This document shows, in pieces, positions 50,761 to 61,757 of a stretch of DNA of 64,000 nt (the first letter of the stretch is position 1; every line of letters begins with the position of its first letter). The DNA lies in the NCBI RefSeq assembly GCF_001039355.2, contig NW_019775169.1, positions 126,023 through 190,022 on the forward strand. Direction: 5' to 3'. Under the pieces are notes generated by a model, which saw only the letters and a list, made by a program, of their open reading frames with translations, did no database searches and had not been told where the DNA came from. The DNA is from Lingula anatina. Lineage: Eukaryota > Brachiopoda > Lingulata > Lingulida > Lingulidae. A program made the translations under genes and the position numbers.

Positions 50761-52344
50761 CTAGGATTTTAAAGCCTCCTCAATACCTTTGGTAATCTTA
50801 TGAAATTTGGCCTCGCTGTCCACATAGCCATCACCATTCTATAAGAACATGATATCAATTTACTAATAAGGCTTATTAAGTTAATGATGATTTGAATATA
50901 AAACCAATGACAAAGTGAAGCTAATAAGAAAAATATGTCATGTGGCTCTTATGATCAGTTTGTGAACTCAAGACAATGAATGCAATTTTTGTGATTATTC
51001 AATAACAAACAGTTTATTCTTAGACTCTGCAGGCAAATGCTTTTGCACAGTTGGTACATCCTGTATCCAGCAAAAGTTTCACAAAAAATGTATCTCTTAC
51101 CTTCTTGGAATGGAGAAGCTTTCCATTCTCTATCTGCACTTCAAAATAGCCAGTGGCTTGAGGAGTCCCTTCACCTGTCTGATAATGAGATATGTGCATC
51201 TAAACTGAATGGCAAACTTTTTAACTATCAAATCTTACCGAAATGAGTCAAATTGTTATGTTCTGTTTATCATGTCTTACAAAAATTTAATAACCAATGC
51301 TACATTTCACAATATAAACCAAACACAACAATGAAAATATAATACTGGAAATAAACATGTAGCAACAAAGGTTGATTTTCAGCAATGCCCTCTTTAACAT
51401 CAACATTTTAAGAAAAATCAGTAATTGTTATTCTCTTGGCCTGGAAGCACTACTTGTGAAAATAAAAATAACTGTTTAAAAATAAATAGCAGCAGCGATT
51501 TTAAACATTTTCAATATCAGATAATGCCCTACACACAAATATAAATATGCAAATTAACAGACCAATTTTTTTTTTTACTTACAATCACCACATCCGTGCC
51601 AAATTCTTGCTCCAGGTCTGCTTTTAGACGCCGGAACTGAAATAAAGAAGATAGAAGAAATAAAAGAATTATGCTCTGTCCTTATGCAATGTTAGTGCTC
51701 ACTAAACCGGACCTGGTACATATATATCTCACATTATAAATTGCTTTTATTTTTCTTATTGGGAATAAAATAGAAATCCAAATCCAGTTTCATTTCTTAA
51801 CTTCTCAACAGATTAAAGATTTTAATCTGGAATGTTAACTTACAAGTTTGACACTAAACTTCTTTGAGAAACCAAATGAAAAGAATCTTGCAAAACTGGT
51901 GAAACATTTGCATACTCACCTTTGGCGCATACCCTCAGGCACCACTGAAATTATAAGCAAACTGGACAGTGAATCTGGCATACTGACAGCTGTACTAGTA
52001 TATCAAAATTTGTGATGGTTTGGAGATTAACTCTACTAAGGCATAGTAAAAGAAATGTTAAGCAACACAAAGGGGTTTTCCTAAATTAAAGTCAACTTTA
52101 TAGCCTACATAGACAAATTCAAAGTAAAATGCAATATATGAAATTATATTCGAAATCCAAGTCCATGTAATTTGAACACATAATAGTATTTCAGGCAGGA
52201 AGCAATTTTTATCTTCATGTAAAAATATTATGTAAAGCTCATATATATATACAGTGTATGTCCCCTATCTATAAAGGAAAAGATATACCTGTGCCCAGTT
52301 GCATCAAAAACATTTACCACGTTAAATTTTCTAGGGGAAGACAT
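50761..52344 (-). CDS. SELENOW: Selenoprotein W, with in-frame UGA for selenocysteine
   Basis: Small thioredoxin-like redox protein of about 96 residues. Exons: 52,289-52,344, 51,920-51,944, 51,583-51,636, 51,101-51,178 and 50,761-50,838, all with GT/AG borders and matching phases. The 25-nt exon 2 encodes GA-U-GYAPK with the UGA at 51,935-51,937, exactly where Sec sits in family members (GAUGYxPK). Downstream GEGTPQATGYFEV, LLHSKKNGDGYVDSEAKF and IEEALKS are diagnostic of SelW. A SECIS lies 207 nt past the stop. Oddity: with the only phase-compatible first exon found, the residue two before Gly-Ala-Sec is Ser (S-G-A-U), not the usual Cys of the CxxU redox motif. An undetected alternative first exon could restore Cys. 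Confidence 0.85.
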
Positions 52345-52779
52345 CTTTGTTTGAAGTTGAATCAAAACAAAGGAGAATGAGCACTTTATACGGTAATTTA
52401 TTGAAGCTTTCTTGACAGTTTTATAATCCCGTCTAGCTAGCTAGGGCATTTGAACAGTGCTCAGGAAAAAAAAGGCTCCAAAACATGGTCGATGTTCTTA
52501 CGTGCGGAAGAATATACCTGTTTTGAGGATCGCATGACAGTGAAACGTGCCAAGTTCTAATGCCGTAATGAGCTTTCCAAATCACTGACAATCGATGACA
52601 TGGCGTGAGACAATTAAGGTAGAGGCTCCTTACTACTTTAGGGTAAAAGGGCGTACTCGACGGTGCCTGGTTGTAAAAGAAGCTAACGAACACTTAGATT
52701 ATATACCTACCAATAAATAATGTGTATTTTAACTGGCTTCATCACTAGAACGTTGCACCTCAAATGTTGTTTTCCAGGT

Positions 52780-52923
52780 ATGAGTAAGCAAAATTACCGA
52801 GTGGTTGCTATTGATAAGGTCGATTTGACCGAAGTTATGTATACGGTGAAACAGAGGCTCAGCCACAGAACACAAAAGTGGGAGAGGGGTGAAGTGGCAA
52901 AAATTGTCCACAATACTTTATAA
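52780..52923 (+). CDS. Small hypothetical ORF, 47 codons
   Basis: The ATG lies right after a splice-acceptor-like TTGTTTTCCAG. It encodes MSKQNYRVVAIDKVDLTEVM and ends KIVHNTL. Composition is protein-like (charged, no low complexity), but I recognise no family. It lies between the divergent SELENOW and kelch genes and could be a small gene, an exon of an unseen transcript, or chance. Confidence 0.25.
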   Translation: MSKQNYRVVAIDKVDLTEVMYTVKQRLSHRTQKWERGEVAKIVHNTL

Positions 52924-53049
52924 ATATTATTTTCAGGTATATTGAGATATACATTGTTTTTCCCTTTATCCATAATACTTGATGTATGTTTACAGCAAAG
53001 AGAACATAACCTACCCATCAAAACATTTCAATGGAAAAAATTAAAGATA

Positions 53050-53129
53050 TGGATATAACCTTAAACCCCTTTTAGAAATAAACTCAACCATCGGGAAACC
53101 CGCCGGTGCGCGCCATTTACAACTGCAAG
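53050..53129 (+). promoter_or_regulatory. Probable 5' non-coding exon and promoter of the kelch gene
   Basis: A short GC-rich patch (GCCGGTGCGCGCCATTT, from about 53,103) ends in a strong 5' splice site AACTGCAAG|GTAAGA at 53,129/53,130. The next acceptor on this strand leads into the ATG exon. The GCGCGCC core resembles an E2F-type site. Start of transcription not determined. Confidence 0.5.
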
Positions 53130-53428
53130 GTAAGATATATACATTCGTTTACTTCAGTAATTTGTACGGAAATGATACTTTAATCATTGACAGTGAGCAC
53201 ATTTGCGCTAAGTTGAGGTTAGATTACGTGCATATGATTTTATTGATTTCACTTTTCGTGACCTGTTAAGTAAACCGCCAATTTGGTGAGCAGTTCACCT
53301 TCATTGTGGGTCGTGATAATTTGGATGATATACAGATTGGAAGGGGTGTAGCAGTAAAAATCATACTCTAGCGGTGCTAGTAAAGCACTAAAGTTAACAA
53401 TATAGAGCTACGACCTAAAGATGACAAA

Positions 53429-54075
53429 TAGTTGATCACGCATCCTGTATATCTGTTTGAATATTCAGAAAAAATAGGCCAGTGCACTGTAAGCTGTATT
53501 TTCTGCCTTCCCATTTAATTATTACTCTTAGTGATATCATTATTTCAGTGCTGTAACATCTACCTCCATGGAGAGCAATTTAAAAGACCATCAAGAGGTT
53601 ACTCCTGTGCTGAAAGAGGTACAGTACTAGTACATTAGCAAGTGGACTGGCAGCCAGTGCCTACTACTGTATAATAGTACTGCAATGTATGCAAGCATAT
53701 CTTACATCCCAACAAGCTATGAATTGTGATCTACATTGTATGCAAATGTTTGGCTCAAAAAACTTGTGATTGTTCTCTGTCAATTAGACATTTTTTTAAT
53801 AATTTTATTTTGAATTCCTTTAAATGTCTTTCTGTGATTACTTTGAGTCCACATAAGGTCATTACTATAAAAGTTATTTTTTTACAGATGGAGCTGTCTT
53901 CAAGTCCAGTAAGACCAGTAAAAGATAGTAAAAGAAGGAAGTTGAACAGTGAGAAGTCAACTCCCACTGTACAAGATAACCGGAGACCATCAACTCGTGT
54001 AAGAACTCTCAAGGAATTCTTCAAAAGCCCCGAAGAAGCCAAAGAGCCGTTGGTCAAAGAGGAAACACTTACAGT
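53429..54075. repeat. Redundant copy of kelch gene exons 1-2 (contig overlap)
   Basis: 647 bp match 54,077-54,724 almost perfectly (one indel seen near the left edge). The copy stops at an N (54,076) within exon 2. It contains coding exon 1 (ATG 53,568) and the start of exon 2 (53,888). The near-identity and the N indicate an unmerged overlap between adjacent contigs. Confidence 0.88.
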
Positions 54076-54216
54076 NTAGTTGAATCACGCATCCTGTATA
54101 TCTGTTTGAATATTCAGAAAAAATAGGCCAGTGCACTGTAAGCTGTATTTTCTGCCTTCCCATTTAATTATTACTCTTAGTGATATCATTATTTCAGTGC
54201 TGTAACATCTACCTCC

Positions 54217-57200
54217 ATGGAGAGCAATTTAAAAGACCATCAAGAGGTTACTCCTGTGCTGAAAGAGGTACAGTACTAGTACATTAGCAAGTGGACTGGC
54301 AGCCAGTGCCTACTACTGTATAATAGTACTGCAATGTATGCAAGCATATCTTACATCCCAACAAGCTATGAATTGTGATCTACATTGTATGCAAATGTTT
54401 GGCTCAAAAAACTTGTGATTGTTCTCTGTCAATTAGACATTTTTTTAATAATTTTATTTTGAATTCCTTTAAATGTCTTTCTGTGATTACTTTGAGTCCA
54501 CATAAGGTCATTACTATAAAAGTTATTTTTTTACAGATGGAGCTGTCTTCAAGTCCAGTAAGACCAGTAAAAGATAGTAAAAGAAGGAAGTTGAACAGTG
54601 AGAAGTCAACTCCCACTGTACAAGATAACCGGAGACCATCAACTCGTGTAAGAACTCTCAAGGAATTCTTCAAAAGCCCCGAAGAAGCCAAAGAGCCGTT
54701 GGTCAAAGAGGAAACACTTACAGTTGACATTTCTGGAGTAAAAGAGTTGTTTCAGCAAGACAAAGACATGTCCTCAGATACTTGTGATGCACATGGAAAA
54801 GAAAATTCAGGGGAATTAAATATTGGGTTGAGAACCCCTAACATTAAAGATAGCAAGAAACCAAAAGGCAAGAGGAAAGTAAGGAGTGCTTCAACTAAAA
54901 AACTTTCTGCTGATGATATGTCAGCTGTTGAACCTAATACAGCAATCACTCCTCTAAAAGATGTTTTTTCGCTGAAAGAACATTCAGAAGAATCTCCCAA
55001 ATCTGAAAAGAAAATTCAGAAAGTATGCAGATCAGCTAAATCCTGTAAAAGTGGTGGTAAGACTTTTTGTTTCTTTAAATTTTTTAAAAGTTGGATAAAC
55101 AAGTTATTTTATCCAATATGTTTTAGCAGTAACATAGCCAACACAGTATAGCAAGTGTCAACCGGTACTGATAAGTACTTGCAATGAACGATTTGCCACG
55201 TTGGCTAGTGCTGTCTGAGTGTTAAAATGTGGATTTTCTTGGAGTAAAAATGTGTGTTACGTATTCCTCATATTATCTGTCATTATGCCATACTGATATT
55301 TTTATCCATTTTTTGAGGATTTCTGAAACTAGAATTACCACAGCCATATTTGTTTGTTTATTTGTTAACCATGTGTAGCACATAACTATGTCTCTGACTG
55401 GTTAAATCTTGCATCTGGGACTGCTACATGAATAGGTGGTATTGCTCAAATGGTAGAGTGCTTGGCTCTGGGTCAGGAAGTTGTGGGTTCAGTTCTTCAT
55501 TGGGGTGTAGTGTCTCTCTACTTATATATTTTATTTTCATAATTATTACAGTTTTCAATTTAGGCATCACATGGTTCTACAAAAGGGACATCATAATAAA
55601 AAGGACTTCTATTTCATTAAAAATACTATAATATATGTATTCATGGCACCTAAATATTTTGACGAGTGCTAAAAGGTTTTGGAGAGTACTAGCCATGAAG
55701 CACTTGCCAAGGTGTCGAGTTCTGAAAAATTAATCCATACACCTTCAAGCTTGTATGTCAGGTTAATGATTATGTGCATATATTATACCAGGTCCTCATC
55801 CCAGTCCAAGATGGGGTCACTCATTCTGCTTCACAGAGCCACCAAATGCCATCATCATTGGTGGACAGGGTGACAAACAAGTGTTGAGCAAGGACAGTAT
55901 TTGGGAACTTCAGACAGGTAAATCATTTTATAAAATAATAATAAACATACAGGTATTAAGTGACAAGGCAGTTGTGTTAAATATAAGATGAAGGACATTG
56001 ATCATTTTGGTTGATACTTCTCCCTAAATCCCCCAATTTATTCAACACTCAAAGTATTGAATTAAAGTGGGTTTTTGAGGTCATAATTTAAATTTTGGGA
56101 GGTAAAGCTTTAATTCAAATTATTATTTTTAAAATTTAATGAATTTTTTCAAAAGGGGTTTCTTTCTGAATTTTTAACCAAATGGAAAATTTGGTATGCA
56201 CACTGGGATTTTTTATGCAGGGTTGTCCAGTTATCTTTTACATTTTTAAATGGTAACAATAAAAACTTACATACTCAAAGATAGACATCGAGTTGGCTAT
56301 GTAGGGCAGGATCTATGGAAAAAGCTCTGTTGGTAAGATCAGCTACCCATCCTCCAGGTCACAAAGCTGGTGATGACCCATAGAATAATGTACACATGCT
56401 CTTAAAATTTTTCAAATAGATATGACATTTCACTTAATTATTATTTCTTCTACATTACACAACTGAAATTGTTCTTACTGGGAATCATTAAAACCATTAG
56501 AGACCAAACAGTGGAGACCTCTTAAGACTACATCTGTTGGCCCAAACCCAGAAGCTAGGATGGGGCACACTGCTACATATGACCCTGTGATGAGGTGCAT
56601 CTACATATATGGTGGGTCCAAGAACGTCAAATGGTTCAGTGATGTGCATGTGTTAGAGCTGGATGAATTGAAGTGGCAACTGGTAAAGGTGAGAATTATA
56701 AAACTTGTGATATAATGTGGGAACTGTCCCTTTTTTTTTTAGTCACACCTCCGTTCTTAAATTTTAATTAAAACTCCTCTTAATGGTCAATAAGATTGGT
56801 GCTATTGGTCATTATTTATTTGCTTGCCTCCCTCATTTTTGGATAAAAGAACCTGTCACTTAATTTTTGAATCTCTGTCCATCAAATCAATCCAATCTTA
56901 AATGTTCTTTCTAAAGGCAAATGGTAAAGCTCCAACCAGGGCATACCACACAGCAACCCTGTACCGACATGAACTGTGGATGTTTGGTGGTGTTTTCCCT
57001 CGACCAGACCCACAACCAGATGGGAGCAGTAATGAGATAGAGATCTTCAGTCCTGTCATGGAAAGTTGGTATAATCCCATAGTGACAGGAGAGAAACCAG
57101 AACCAAGATCAGGGTATAACTTTGTTGGATTATTTAGATTTGTTCCTTTCAGAATTATTATGTTATATAAAAAAATCATGAATTAATTAAACTATTAGGG

Positions 57201-58482
57201 ATGTTATCTGTCATTATGGTTAAACAGGTAAGATGTAACCAAGAATTGTGGATTTCACTTTTTTATCGTATACTTAAGCACTTTTGGCAAAAAGTTACAT
57301 GATGCTCAATATTTGCAAACTTACAACTATCATCTTCAGGCATTCTGCAACTATTATTGGAGATCAACTGGTAGTATTTGGAGGTTGGGATTTCCCAGTG
57401 TGCTTCAGTGATGTACATATCCTTGACATGGGTAAGATGTCTAACAGCAAGGGGCAGGCTTCTTACAGGATTGGCAGCTCCATACATTTTAACTTGTAAA
57501 ACATGATTCAGCTTCAATTTTCTTTATATTATTATATTGTTTAAAACATGATAAGCAAAATATTTTACAACTTGAGAGCATTGCACTCCCAGTCCTGTGT
57601 AGAGACTCTTGATTTACACTTAAATTAAGAGTCTTAAGACTGAAAATATGAAAACTTTATAAATGATAAAGATTTGTAGAATCCATTTTGTTACATAGAT
57701 GAAATGACAATAAATGCTTGATTTGCTTTCTTAGGTTTTGTTGAATGGACCAAGCCCAATGTTAATGGCACTCCACCAGCTCCACGAAGGTATGTACTCC
57801 AGTTGTTTAGTGAAAAGATTTCTCAATTGTACAAGATCTAGCTGGCCATTTAAAGTTTGGTTAAATAATACAATTCCATGGAATATAGTTATTAACCAGT
57901 AAATGTGGCAATTTCCTCTTGCAGTTGGCATGCTGCTTGTGCCTTAACAGGGAAGAGAGTTTTGATTCATGGAGGCTATGATGGTAATAATGCCATGGAT
58001 GATTCCTTCATCTTTAATCTAGGTGAGTTTTACAATCTGCCTGACTTTGTCTCTGTGGTTTACAATCATTCTAAATTTGTAGAATCACCTTGGTTTGAGG
58101 TGTTTGTGTTAATTAATAAATTTGGGTTAACCTTGATTTAAATAATCTATCTCTGTAGCTGTAATCATTTCCCACATAGTAGTAGTGATGTTCACCTAGT
58201 GTTTGCACACTTGTATAAGATCAAAATGATAAATACAAATTTTACACATACATTTATTTGATTTTACATTTATTACTTTTTAATTTATTTTTAGACACCA
58301 TGGCTTGGACTTGTGTAAACATAGACTTTGGTATCCCTGCTAGAGTGGGACACACTATTCAGTGTTTGCCGTACAAAAATGAAAACCAAGACAAGGAAGA
58401 AATATTGATATTTGGTGGTGGTGATAATGAGGGATCATTTTTCAATGACTTGTTTGACTTGCATCTTCCTCTTGACTTGTAG
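54217..58482 (+). CDS. Kelch-repeat beta-propeller protein with disordered N-terminus
   Basis: Nine exons: 54,217-54,267 (MESNLKDHQEVTP), 54,537-55,056, 55,792-55,917, 56,501-56,688, 56,917-57,113, 57,340-57,431, 57,735-57,789, 57,925-58,022 and 58,295-58,482, giving about 505 residues. Residues 1-190 are Lys/Ser/Glu-rich with a basic patch (KDSKRRKLNSEK) and repeated short hydrophobic motifs. Six kelch blades follow, each with R-x-x-H near the start and a GG doublet: RWGHSF..IIGGQG, RMGHTATY..YGGS, RAYHTATL..FGGV, RSGHSATI..FGGW, RSWHAACAL..HGGY and RVGHTI..FGGG. This is a complete six-bladed propeller, usually a protein-interaction scaffold. A non-coding first exon probably ends at 53,129 (GCAAG|GTAAGA). 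No BTB or F-box was seen, and I cannot assign a named orthologue. Confidence 0.82.
55428..55520 (+). repeat. tRNA-like SINE fragment
   Basis: TTGCTCAAATGGTAGAGTGC resembles a tRNA A box, and TGTGGGTTCAGTTCTTCATT about 30 nt later resembles a B box. The acceptor and anticodon stems do not pair well. It lies in a kelch-gene intron and is best read as the promoter part of a tRNA-derived SINE, not a tRNA gene. Confidence 0.5.
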
Positions 58483-59508
58483 GAAGTATAAAATATCAAC
58501 TTTTTTCATTTGTACATGTTCAGAAACGATCTCTAACAAGACAAAATATAACCTTTGGTAAATAATTTTTATATTATTTATTAAAAGAAGTCATTCATTT
58601 ATTGGTCTCCAATAGAGTGTTTATTTTCTGGATTTGGTATTGTTTTTGTTTGATGTCCATTAAGTTTTATATCTATATTTTTTTATCATACAATTCTGAA
58701 GATTCAATACAAAGTTTATCTCAAAGGCACATGGAACCTTAACACTTGATGAAATATTTTATTTGTCCATGACTGCAATATAGCATTTCTGAATCATTTG
58801 ATATTCAGTTATTATAGGGCTTTGTACTGGAGTGAGACATGCTACTGTAATGAATTTTTGCATTTGATGTATAAAAATATAATTTGTAAATGGTTGTTTT
58901 AACTTGAGTGAATGGCTGTCAAATAAGATAAACCTGTGTATATTCTATAACTGCATAAGATGCAATGAATTATACTTATTTTTATTTCGCCAGTAGTTGG
59001 CATTTATTTACATTCAATTAATTATTCAATCATACATCTACATGTGCCCATTTTGACAGGGATTTTTGTAAAAGTTGACCAAACTTCAATTCTTGAAGGA
59101 ATGTTGTAAGTGATAATATGTTGGATCCATTACTGATAATTCTTATTCCAAGGCAGCAGTTATCTCAGGTAGTATAAGGCATAACAAATTTTGCACATAA
59201 AAACTTTGTTTAGATTATTTAGAAATTTTTTTACATATTTTTAAGGGCACCAATTGAAAGTTAATGGTATGTGCATCAGAAGAATAAATGAAATGTATAG
59301 CTTATAAGTTTTGATTCTGTTGGTCTATTTTATGCACTGGCATCACAGCAAGGCAAGGTTATTCCCCTTTTCACCAAAATTGTTCAAAACACATGTCATG
59401 ACTAGATATACAGATATCAACTGGATTTTTTCGTTCTTGACTGTGATTTAAATGTTTTCAAGAAGTCTTTGAACTCCTCTGCATCATCTTGTTTGCTTTC
59501 TTCTACAG
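58483..59508. other. Kelch gene 3' UTR and AT-rich intergenic sequence
   Basis: Follows the kelch stop codon. It is AT-rich with A/T runs, poly(A)-like hexamers and no credible ORF or repeat. Nothing further seen. Confidence 0.5.
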
Positions 59509-59852
59509 CAGAGCCAAAAATGGGAACATATCCAGCTGCCATCAATACAAATGAAATCCCTGAAGAAGAAAATTATTTATCTGGTACACTGAATGTCCAC
59601 CATTTTACATGGTTTAATTACTTACTATTTTCCTTGACAAATTTCACCCCAAAATTAAAAGTAATATTTCTTTGGACTATCTCTTGACCGTTTGTATAGA
59701 AGTACACAAACTTTTTTATGTAATTTTGTAAAGCAAAATATTTTAGAAGTGTGTGACAGTGCTGAAATACCCCCCACAAGGAGAAAGATAGATCAGTACC
59801 ATGGGTCAAACTCACCAGATATAATTAATGGGGCCATAACACCTACACTTAG
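59509..59852 (+). other. Two phase-matched candidate coding exons, parent gene unknown
   Basis: Exon a is 59,509-59,583 (acceptor TTCTACAG, donor GTACAC) and encodes EPKMGTYPAAINTNEIPEEE. Exon b is 59,747-59,852 (acceptor TTTTAG, donor GTGAGC) and encodes VCDSAEIPPTRRKIDQYHGS and more. Both begin in phase 1; exon a ends in phase 1, so they join in frame. Exon a could also follow kelch exons ending in phase 1 (for example 57,925-58,022). The hydrophilic content resembles a disordered tail. This may be an alternative 3' end of the kelch gene or part of another gene. Confidence 0.4.
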
Positions 59853-59977
59853 GTGAGCCGTTTTAAAGATGAACACCTCTGATGAAAAGTGCAAAAAGGC
59901 TAGGACAAAGGAGAACAGTGTCAAATCATACAACCTGAAAATACATTAAAAATACACAGTTCAAAAGTGATGACACT

Positions 59978-60100
59978 GATTCCTGATGGTCTCCCCGCCT
60001 CCACATGTGCCATCGCTGCAGGGGCCTAGCATTTAAACCTTGGAGCAGAGTTTTAATCCATTTAAAGACGTGTGTGGGGTCAGGGAGACCATTAGGAATC
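59978..60100. repeat. Short inverted repeat (fold-back), about 120 bp
   Basis: Left arm GATTCCTGATGGTCTCCC (59,978-59,995) pairs with right arm GGGAGACCATTAGGAATC (60,083-60,100) at 17 of 18 positions, with weaker pairing inside. The spacer is about 87 nt. It could be a small MITE or hairpin RNA; a minus-strand frame across it has no known match. Confidence 0.55.
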
Positions 60101-60539
60101 AGCAGCATTGCTTTTGATCTGTGGTCGCCATATTTAGAGGGTGGATCAGTAAGTACTAAAATCATCTGTTCTGAATAGGGCCTTAGTCCCCCATTCTGAA
60201 TGAGGCCAAAGAAATGGAAAATGGACTACAGTTTCTTGCAGATTACAATTAAGTTACAATGGTTTAGCTAAGTCTTTCGGTTGCCTTGAGATATTTTGTG
60301 AAAGGAGAAGCAAGACTTAGACATAAAGAACTATTTATTTATAACATTTTATATTATATGTACTTACGGTCGATTGTATGTGAATATTGCACACCATATC
60401 CTAAGAATGCCAGCCAAAAGTGTCCAGACTCCAAACAAGCGAGCTGCCAGGCCATTTACTACAATATAATACGTAATAAAAACCTTATAGTATTATATTT
60501 ATGCATGCTAGGCACTTTTTGTTTCCAAAAGGAAATTAG

Positions 60540-60740
60540 AATTTCGTTTAGTATTACTTTTGTTTTAGGATGATATTACAATTTTGTTTGCATTATTTTT
60601 ATTTTAGGATGAGATTAGAATTTTGTTTGGTATTGATAATGGTGAGGAGGGGCAGGCCATGCATATTCATAACTGGTCATTATGAATATGCATATTCATA
60701 ACTGGTCATTATTCTGGTCAGGAGGTTTAATTATATTGAG
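60540..60740. repeat. Two short tandem duplications
   Basis: Near 60,545-60,640 an approximately 51-bp unit repeats (TTTTAGGATGATATTACAAT versus TTTTAGGATGAGATTAGAAT). Near 60,668-60,716 GCATATTCATAACTGGTCAT occurs twice. Confidence 0.75.
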
Positions 60741-60782
60741 CACTCAAGCGTTACTCTCACTCAACACTGAAAGCTCATACAT

Positions 60783-61688
60783 CAGGCCTAACCAAATACC
60801 AGACTCGGCACCTACGGATCCAGAATAAACCGGTATATCAGACCACACTACCCGTTTTCAAGGTGTGTGTCAGATCGCATTACAGAGTATCAGCCACCAC
60901 ACCGATTTTGCCTGGTGCGCGATGTGATAGCGATAATCGTAGTAATAGATAGAGCCCGAGTCAGTGAGGGTTATGTGGCATACACGAGTGCGAAGCACGA
61001 GTGGATGTCACATAACCCTCGCTGACGAGGGATCTATCTTATTTAGACCACGGGTCCATTAGCGGGTTATAACGCATTCATGCGAGACGTGCGGTTATGA
61101 GAGTTACACCACGTCTGAATCTTTTGTTCTTCACTTCCACCGTTGTCTAAAGCTGGGTTGGAAAGTAGTGCATCTCATCTAGATTCATGCGCTGCTGCAA
61201 TTTTCCCTGTTTATGCTAAAAATCTGACAATACCGCAATTTTAACATAAAAATTAGGTTCGAACATAGCCAATGATGTTTTGTAAATAAGAACTTGCAAA
61301 CTTATATACTCATTTAGAAAAGTAGACCTAATTTTGATAGCAGAAGCATATACTGTCGGGGGTTAAATATTTTCTGGACGAGATTCAGTGAGTCGTCTGT
61401 CGCCATGTTGTCACTCGGAACTACTCCGATGTCTCCGCACTCGGCAATAGTATGGAGCTTGCGGAATGAGCTGAGGATAGCCGATTTCCATGTTGTTGTA
61501 TTCACATGACTCCTACTTGACGAAAACGAGGAGCGATACCCAGATGACAGGTAGGCTTACAAAATTTGTGATGGGGTATGATACTCTGTAATGCGATCTG
61601 ACACACACCTTGAAAACGGGTAGTGTGGTCTGATATACCGGTTTATTCTGGATCCGTAGGTGCCGAGTCTGGTAGTTGGGTAGGCCTG
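60783..61688. mobile_element. MITE A: 906-bp element with ~110-bp terminal inverted repeats
   Basis: The left TIR begins CAGGCCTAACCAAATACCAG and the right TIR, reverse-complemented, begins CAGGCCTACCCAACTACCAG. They pair over about 110 bp with only a few mismatches. The element is flanked by TACAT on both sides (60,778-60,782 and 61,689-61,693), a 5-bp target duplication. No transposase-like ORF is inside, so it is non-autonomous. It contains a second, nested palindrome. Confidence 0.88.
60945..61041. repeat. Nested ~97-bp palindrome inside MITE A
   Basis: The left arm includes GTCAGTGAGGGTTATGTG and TACACGAGTGCG; the right arm includes GCACGAGTGGATGTCACATAACCC and TCGCTGACGAGGG in inverted order. 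The arms pair over roughly 45 bp with mismatches and almost no loop. This looks like an independent fold-back element inserted in, or forming the core of, MITE A. Confidence 0.75.
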
Positions 61689-61757
61689 TACATGCTCTCA
61701 TTCCTCAAGCCTTTACACCTTCTAAGGTGTGACACTCAAACTTAACTACTGTTTTTC

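Noticed and set aside
51935-51937. UGA in SELENOW read as a disabling stop (pseudogene)
   Set aside because: The position matches Sec in the family, downstream frames are intact and conserved, and a SECIS follows the true stop.
53726-54079. Independent gene at the kelch 5' end
   Set aside because: Duplicate of the exon at 54,537 across a contig join. The long frame from 54,375 also reads through intron before the true exon start.
55428-55520. Functional tRNA gene
   Set aside because: A and B boxes are present, but acceptor, D and anticodon stems do not fold acceptably. A SINE fragment is more likely.
56898-57179. Minus-strand frames over kelch exon 5
   Set aside because: Shadow of the kelch exon on the opposite strand.
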